Shown piece after piece: positions 15,291 to 19,573 of a stretch of 19,573 bases of DNA. The DNA lies in NCBI GenBank assembly GCA_018648445.1, contig JABGRG010000080.1, positions 1 through 19,573 on the forward strand, read 5' to 3'. Numbering within the stretch: the first letter of the stretch is position 1; each line of letters begins with the position of its first letter. A program made the position numbers and the translations under genes. Origin of the DNA: Rhodospirillales bacterium. GTDB taxonomy: Bacteria; Pseudomonadota; Alphaproteobacteria; Rhodospirillales_A; JACZKS01. Below the pieces are notes generated by a model, which saw only the letters and a list, made by a program, of their open reading frames with translations, was not told the origin of the DNA and searched no databases.

Positions 15291-15319
15291 TTGCATCTGT
15301 GTTCACGCAGCAGTATGCT
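15291..15319 (+). promoter_or_regulatory. Promoter candidate for ilvD
   Basis: TTGCAT (15291-15296) and TATGCT (15314-15319) are 17 bp apart, a fair sigma70-type pair. Transcription would start near 15326, about 28 bases before the ilvD ATG. I see no leader peptide or attenuator. Confidence 0.45.
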
Positions 15320-15353
15320 CCGCGCCGTAATTTTATGCCAGTGAGGGAAAACA

Positions 15354-17198
15354 ATGCCTGAATACCGCTCGAGAACGACCACTCATGGCCGTAACATGGC
15401 CGGCGCGCGCGGCCTTTGGCGCGCAACCGGTATGAAAGACGAAGATTTCGGCAAACCGATCATTGCGGTCGCCAACTCGTTCACCCAATTCGTACCCGGT
15501 CACGTTCACCTGAAGGACCTGGGACAATTGGTGGCGCGCGAGATTGAAAGCGCCGGCGGTGTTGCCAAGGAATTCAACACTATCGCCGTGGACGACGGCA
15601 TCGCCATGGGACATGGTGGAATGCTTTACAGCCTGCCGTCCCGCGAGATCATCGCCGATTCGGTTGAGTACATGGTCAACGCCCACTGCGCCGATGCGTT
15701 GGTGTGCATCTCCAACTGCGACAAGATCACGCCGGGCATGCTGATGGCGGCCATGCGGCTGAACATCCCGGCGGTGTTCGTCTCGGGCGGCCCCATGGAA
15801 GCGGGCAAAGTGACCGAGGATGGCGTGGAAAAGCCCATCGATCTGGTCGACGCCATGATCGAGGGCGCCAATCCCAACACCACCGACGAAAAGGCACTGG
15901 CTTACGAGATCGGTTCCTGCCCCACGTGCGGATCGTGTTCGGGCATGTTTACGGCCAATTCCATGAACTGTCTGGCCGAGGCCCTTGGTTTTGCGTTGCC
16001 CGGCAACGGCAGCCTCGTGGCCACCCATGCCGACCGGCGCGAGCTGTTCGTGGAAGCCGGTCATCTGGCCGTCGAACTGTCCAAGCGCTACTACGAGAAA
16101 GACGACGCGTCGGTGCTGCCGCGCAACATTGCCAATCTGGACGCCTTTAACAACGCCATGACGCTGGATATCGCCATGGGCGGATCGACCAACACGGTCT
16201 TGCACATCCTGGCCATTGCGCAGGAAGGCGAGATCGACTTCACGCTCAAGGACATCGATCGTCTGTCGCGGGGAACACCGAATCTCTGCAAGGTTTCGCC
16301 CAGCTCGAGTTACCACTTGGAAGACGTGCATCGGGCCGGCGGCATCATCGGCATCCTCGGCGAGTTGGACCGGGCTGGGTTGCTTGAACGCAACGTCTCG
16401 ACCGTCCATGCCAAAACCCTGGGCGACGCGCTGGACGCCTGGGACATCAAGCGGACCGACGACAAGAAGGTGCGCGAGTTCTTCCGCGCCGGTCCGGCGG
16501 GCGTTTATTCCATCGAAGCGTTCAGCCAGTCGACCCGCTACGAAGAAGTTGACCTGGGCCGCGAAGAGGGCTGCATCCGTGATATCGAACACGCCTATTC
16601 CGCCGATGGCGGGCTGGCTGTTCTTTACGGCAACATCGCCGAGAACGGCGCCATCGTGAAAACCGCGGGGGTTCCGGCGCATATCCTTAAATTCTCGGGT
16701 CCGGCACGCATTTTCGAAAGTCAGGAAGCGGCCATCGCCGGCATTCTCGGCGGCAAGGTCACGGAAGGCGACGCCGTCCTTATCCGTTACGAAGGGCCCA
16801 AGGGCGGGCCGGGCATGCAGGAAATGCTCTATCCCACCAGCTACCTGAAATCCATGGGGCTGGGACAGGCCTGCGCGCTGGTGACCGATGGCCGGTTCTC
16901 GGGCGCTACCTCGGGCCTTTCCATCTGCCACCTGTCGCCGGAAGCCGCCGAAGGCGGCAACGTCGGGCTGGTCGAGGACGGCGATACCATCGAGATCGAC
17001 ATCCCGAACCGGGTCATCCGCGTCGACGTCAGCGACGACGAATTGGCCAAGCGCCGTGCCGCCATGGAGGCCAAGGGCTCAAGCGCCTGGAAGCCCGACC
17101 GCGAACGCGTTGTCTCCAACGCTTTGAAAGCCTACGCGGCGTTGACCACCAGCGCCGACCGGGGCGCGGTCCGCGACGTCGATCAACTCAAACGCTAA
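15354..17198 (+). CDS. ilvD: Dihydroxy-acid dehydratase
   Basis: IlvD dehydrates 2,3-dihydroxy-isovalerate and 2,3-dihydroxy-3-methylvalerate to the keto acids that become valine and isoleucine. The 614 residues match the E. coli enzyme in length. The start [20 protein letters not shown] has GTGAGGG upstream. Iron-sulfur and metal ligands are in place: C122 in [10 protein letters not shown] and C195 in [19 protein letters not shown], as in E. coli, and VDDGIAMGH near residue 80. GGSTNTVLH and [20 protein letters not shown] are family signatures. With three cysteines in CPTCGSC it looks like the oxygen-sensitive [4Fe-4S] type. It is a single gene with its own promoter candidate and terminator; no other ilv gene is in the window. 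Confidence 0.97.
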   Translation: MPEYRSRTTTHGRNMAGARGLWRATGMKDEDFGKPIIAVANSFTQFVPGHVHLKDLGQLVAREIESAGGVAKEFNTIAVDDGIAMGHGGMLYSLPSREIIADSVEYMVNAHCADALVCISNCDKITPGMLMAAMRLNIPAVFVSGGPMEAGKVTEDGVEKPIDLVDAMIEGANPNTTDEKALAYEIGSCPTCGSCSGMFTANSMNCLAEALGFALPGNGSLVATHADRRELFVEAGHLAVELSKRYYEKDDASVLPRNIANLDAFNNAMTLDIAMGGSTNTVLHILAIAQEGEIDFTLKDIDRLSRGTPNLCKVSPSSSYHLEDVHRAGGIIGILGELDRAGLLERNVSTVHAKTLGDALDAWDIKRTDDKKVREFFRAGPAGVYSIEAFSQSTRYEEVDLGREEGCIRDIEHAYSADGGLAVLYGNIAENGAIVKTAGVPAHILKFSGPARIFESQEAAIAGILGGKVTEGDAVLIRYEGPKGGPGMQEMLYPTSYLKSMGLGQACALVTDGRFSGATSGLSICHLSPEAAEGGNVGLVEDGDTIEIDIPNRVIRVDVSDDELAKRRAAMEAKGSSAWKPDRERVVSNALKAYAALTTSADRGAVRDVDQLKR

Positions 17199-17220
17199 GT
17201 CGCGTAAATTCCCGAGAAAG

Positions 17221-17252
17221 CGCGGGGTCCCGAGGGGCCCCGCGTTTTTTTT
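17221..17252 (+). terminator. Intrinsic terminator of ilvD
   Basis: A G+C-rich stem with arms CGCGGGGTCC (17221-17230) and GGGGCCCCGCG (ending 17244), including one G-T pair, is closed by a four-base loop. Eight T residues follow. It lies 23 bp after the ilvD stop and touches the stop of the convergent GFA gene. No matching T-tract exists on the other strand. Confidence 0.9.
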
Positions 17253-17667
17253 ATTCGAAGCCGGGCGTCATCTCCTCGTGCATGGGCAGGTGTTCGTCCA
17301 GGCAAATCCACGGCAACGCGCTGGAGACCCAAACATGGGACGCCGGTTCGAAAAGCTCGGGCCGGTCCAGCGAACCCACCGTGATATCGATGTCGTCGGG
17401 ATAGCGGTCCGTTTGAAACGTCAGTTGCGACCCGCACTTTGCGCAAAACGCCCGCTCGCACCCCACAGACGACGGATAGACGGCGGGTGCCGCCTTTAGC
17501 CAAGACAGCGCCGCCGTTTTGGCGGAAACCCACGTCACCACCGGCGCGCCGCTGGCTTTTCGGCACATGGAGCAGTGGCAGTGGGCGGCCTGCGAGACCG
17601 GCCCGGTGATGCGGTATCGAACCGCACCGCAAAGGCATCCGCCTTCAAATACGTCGGTCTCGCTCAT
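17251..17667 (-). CDS. GFA/CENP-V family zinc protein
   Basis: This 138-residue protein belongs to the glutathione-dependent formaldehyde-activating (GFA, Mss4-like) fold. Its zinc cysteines are all present: CLCGAVRY (C11, C13), CHCSMCRKASG (C30, C32, C35) and FCAKCGSQL (C75, C78). Members of this fold include Gfa, but most have no tested activity, so a role in formaldehyde metabolism should not be assumed; no glutathione-dependent formaldehyde dehydrogenase gene is nearby. The C-terminus holds HVWVSSALPWICLDEHLP, common in the family. It starts 12 bp after the stop of the dehydrogenase gene, with AGGGAG as ribosome binding site, so it is probably the last gene of the xthA unit. Confidence 0.9.
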   Translation of the reverse strand: MSETDVFEGGCLCGAVRYRITGPVSQAAHCHCSMCRKASGAPVVTWVSAKTAALSWLKAAPAVYPSSVGCERAFCAKCGSQLTFQTDRYPDDIDITVGSLDRPELFEPASHVWVSSALPWICLDEHLPMHEEMTPGFE

Positions 17668-17679
17668 AGCCTGCGCTCC

Positions 17680-18738
17680 CTAAATTGCCTCCGCGATGGC
17701 CTTGCCCAAATCGCTGGTGGTTGCCTTGCCGCCCATATCAGGCGTCATGGCAATGCGCTCGCGCAGCACCGTCTCGATGGCCGTGATAATAGCAGCAGCA
17801 GCTTCAGGATGGCCGAAATGATCCAGCATCATGGCGCCCGACCAGATCTGCCCGATGGGGTTGGCGATGCCCTGCCCCGCGATGTCCGGGGCCGATCCAT
17901 GGACCGGTTCGAACATGGAAGGATATTCCCGTTCCGGATTGATGTTGGCCGACGGCGCAATGGCGATGGTGCCGGTGGTGGCGGGACCCAGGTCGGAAAG
18001 AATATCGCCGAACAGGTTGCTGCCCACAACCACGTCGAACCAGTGCGGATTGCGCACGAAATGGGCGGTCAGAATGTCGATGTGATACTGATCGGTCTTG
18101 GTGCCCGGATACTGGGCCTTCATGGCTTCGAAGCGCTCGTCCCAATAGGGCATGGTAATGGAAATGCCGTTGGACTTGGTGGCGCTGGTCACGTGTTTGG
18201 CGTCCCGCGTCTGGGCCAATTCGAACGCATATTTGAGGATGCGATCAACGCCGCGCCGGGTGAACACGGTTTCCTGCATGACGATTTCATCTTCGGTGTC
18301 GGCATAGATGCGCCCGCCCGAATTGGAATATTCGCCCTCGTTGTTCTCGCGCACCACGTAGTAATCGATATCGCCCGGCTCGCGCCCGGCCAATGGTGAG
18401 GGAACCCCTTCGAACAGGCGCACGGGGCGCAGGTTCACATACTGCTGAAAGGTCCGCCGGATGGGGATCAGAAGGCCCCACAGCGACACATGGTCCGCCA
18501 CCCCGGGAAAGCCCACCGCGCCCAGGAAAATAGCGTCGTGCGGGCGAATTTGATCGAGCCCGTCCTCGGGCATCATGGAGCCGGTCTTGGCGTAGACTTC
18601 ACAGCTATAGTCGAACTCGTTCCAGTCAAACGAAAGGCCGAACTTGCCCGCGACCGCGTCTAATACGCGAATGCCCTCGGGTACCGTTTCCTTGCCGATG
18701 CCATCGCCGGGAATGACGGCGATTTTGTAAGTGCTCAT
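17680..18738 (-). CDS. ttuC: Tartrate/D-malate dehydrogenase (isopropylmalate dehydrogenase family)
   Basis: This 352-residue protein is a NAD-dependent beta-decarboxylating dehydrogenase. Family marks are IAVIPGDGIGKE, NLRPVRLFEGV, VVRENNEGEYSNSGGR, ATKSNGI and GSNLFGDILSDLGP, which holds the metal-binding aspartates. FEPVHGSAPDIAGQGIANP is also present. The segment YSCEVYAKTGSMMPEDGLDQI is typical of the tartrate (TtuC) and D-malate (DmlA) branch rather than LeuB. It would oxidise tartrate or D-malate to oxaloglycolate or pyruvate; the two activities overlap in known enzymes, so the symbol is tentative. TGAGGA is about ten bases before the ATG at 18738. Nineteen bases separate it from the xthA stop. 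No tartrate transporter gene is seen. Confidence 0.9.
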   Translation of the reverse strand: MSTYKIAVIPGDGIGKETVPEGIRVLDAVAGKFGLSFDWNEFDYSCEVYAKTGSMMPEDGLDQIRPHDAIFLGAVGFPGVADHVSLWGLLIPIRRTFQQYVNLRPVRLFEGVPSPLAGREPGDIDYYVVRENNEGEYSNSGGRIYADTEDEIVMQETVFTRRGVDRILKYAFELAQTRDAKHVTSATKSNGISITMPYWDERFEAMKAQYPGTKTDQYHIDILTAHFVRNPHWFDVVVGSNLFGDILSDLGPATTGTIAIAPSANINPEREYPSMFEPVHGSAPDIAGQGIANPIGQIWSGAMMLDHFGHPEAAAAIITAIETVLRERIAMTPDMGGKATTSDLGKAIAEAI

Positions 18739-18757
18739 GTTGTTGTTTCCTCACAAT

Positions 18758-19534
18758 TTATTTTTCGTTCAGTTCACACCAGACCGGCGTGTGGTCCGAT
18801 GGTTTTTCCCACCCGCGCGGCGTGCGGTCAATGCCCACGTCGTTCAGGCGGTCCGCCGCCTGCGGCGAAAGAAGCAAATGATCGATGCGCGCACCCTGAT
18901 CACGGGACCACGCCCCGCCCCGATAATCCCACCACGAATAGCGCCCGGCCTCGGAATTCACCACCCGAAAGGCGTCCGTCAGCCCCAAATTCATGATGCG
19001 CCGGAACGCGGCGCGCGATTGCGGAAGGCACAAGGCGTCATCGGCCCAGGCGGCCGGATCGAAAACATCGGCGTCATCGGGCGCGATGTTATAGTCGCCG
19101 CCCAGCACGAACTCTTCCTCCCCTTCCAGAAGTTCCTTCACCCGAACCCGAAGGCGTTCCATCCAGGCCAGCTTGTAGGGATATTTCTCGCTGTCGGTCG
19201 GATTGCCGTTGGGCAGATAGATGGACGCCACCCGGACCCCGGCGGTCACGGCTTCAATATAGCGCGCCTGCTCATCACCGGCATCGCCCGGCAGCGCCCG
19301 CAACCCCACGTCGATAGGCGTTTTGGAAAGAATGGCGACGCCGTTGTACGTCTTTTGGCCCACCACGGCAGAGCGGTACCCCAGCCCCGAAATCTCCATG
19401 GCCGGAAACACGTCCTCGGTTACCTTCAATTCCTGAAGCAACACCACGTCGGGCGAAGCAATACGCAGCCACTCAAGCAAATGCTCAAGCCGCGCCTTTA
19501 CCGAATTAACATTCCACGTCGCTATCCTGACCAT
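18758..19534 (-). CDS. xthA: Exodeoxyribonuclease III (AP endonuclease)
   Basis: This 258-residue enzyme of the exonuclease-endonuclease-phosphatase fold cuts DNA at abasic sites and removes blocked 3' ends in base-excision repair. The active-site motifs are present in order: WNVNS (about 7-11), LLQELK with the metal-binding glutamate (about 35), YLPNG (about 106-110), GGDYNIAP with catalytic D and N (about 147 and 149), ARIDHLLLS, and SDHTPVWCEL with the final D-H pair. The length is normal. The ATG at 19534 begins MVRIATWNVN, the usual start of the family. It is the first gene of the minus-strand unit with ttuC and the GFA gene; the 39 bp left before the window edge are too short to judge a promoter. 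Confidence 0.96.
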   Translation of the reverse strand: MVRIATWNVNSVKARLEHLLEWLRIASPDVVLLQELKVTEDVFPAMEISGLGYRSAVVGQKTYNGVAILSKTPIDVGLRALPGDAGDEQARYIEAVTAGVRVASIYLPNGNPTDSEKYPYKLAWMERLRVRVKELLEGEEEFVLGGDYNIAPDDADVFDPAAWADDALCLPQSRAAFRRIMNLGLTDAFRVVNSEAGRYSWWDYRGGAWSRDQGARIDHLLLSPQAADRLNDVGIDRTPRGWEKPSDHTPVWCELNEK

Positions 19535-19573
19535 GACCTATCAATAATCCCCATCCCGCCAATCCGTAAACCA

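Noticed and set aside
15333..16931. A 532-codon open frame on the minus strand opposite ilvD
   Set aside because: It is antisense to a clear ilvD with all its motifs. Its predicted protein is rich in His, Gly and Arg and shows no domain. G+C-rich codon use keeps this frame open.
17575..18399. A 274-codon open frame on the plus strand opposite the ttuC-like gene
   Set aside because: It lies antisense to two well-supported genes and has the composition of a shadow frame.

Overview
The window looks like the chromosome of an alphaproteobacterium, probably Rhodospirillales-like. The evidence is a ppiD-type isomerase gene directly upstream of trpE, a receiver protein carrying the GPDRR tail motif common in that group, PomAB-type stator genes, and coding sequence rich in G+C. 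This assignment is inference; no rRNA or tRNA gene is present to anchor it. I saw no insertion sequence, CRISPR array, tRNA or phage gene.

Layout. Positions 1-2907 (+) hold the 3' part of a periplasmic parvulin-type prolyl isomerase and trpE. TrpG, trpD and trpC do not follow; instead a hairpin/T-tract terminator candidate closes the unit at about 3009-3055. Positions 3124-5583 (+) form a motility unit: a receiver-like protein that has lost its phospho-acceptor and conserved lysine, then motA/pomA and motB/pomB with a 4-bp overlap.

Positions 5587-11314 (-) are a tightly packed run read from right to left: copZ, a CsoR/RcnR-family repressor, the copper ATPase copA, a divergent polysaccharide deacetylase (YibQ family), galM and a GNAT acetyltransferase. 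A good sigma70-type promoter for it lies at 11417-11445, next to a C/G-tract inverted repeat that looks like a CsoR-family operator. The 405 bp between copZ and the next gene hold these sites, a 21-bp-period direct repeat and an AT-rich region.

Positions 11720-13392 (+) carry a DUF2239 protein behind a promoter framed by a perfect 10-bp inverted repeat, then an ECF sigma factor overlapping a small two-helix membrane protein (DUF6768-like, a possible anti-sigma). A ferritin gene follows (13535-14062, +), convergent with a class III CoA-transferase (14066-15271, -).

IlvD (15354-17198, +) has its own promoter candidate and a strong intrinsic terminator. The right end is a minus-strand unit, xthA - ttuC-like dehydrogenase - GFA-family zinc protein.

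The most interesting stretch is 11315-13500, where copper control, a poorly studied DUF2239 gene with an operator-like promoter, an ECF/membrane-protein pair and iron storage lie side by side. The second is the degenerate receiver tied to the flagellar stator genes.
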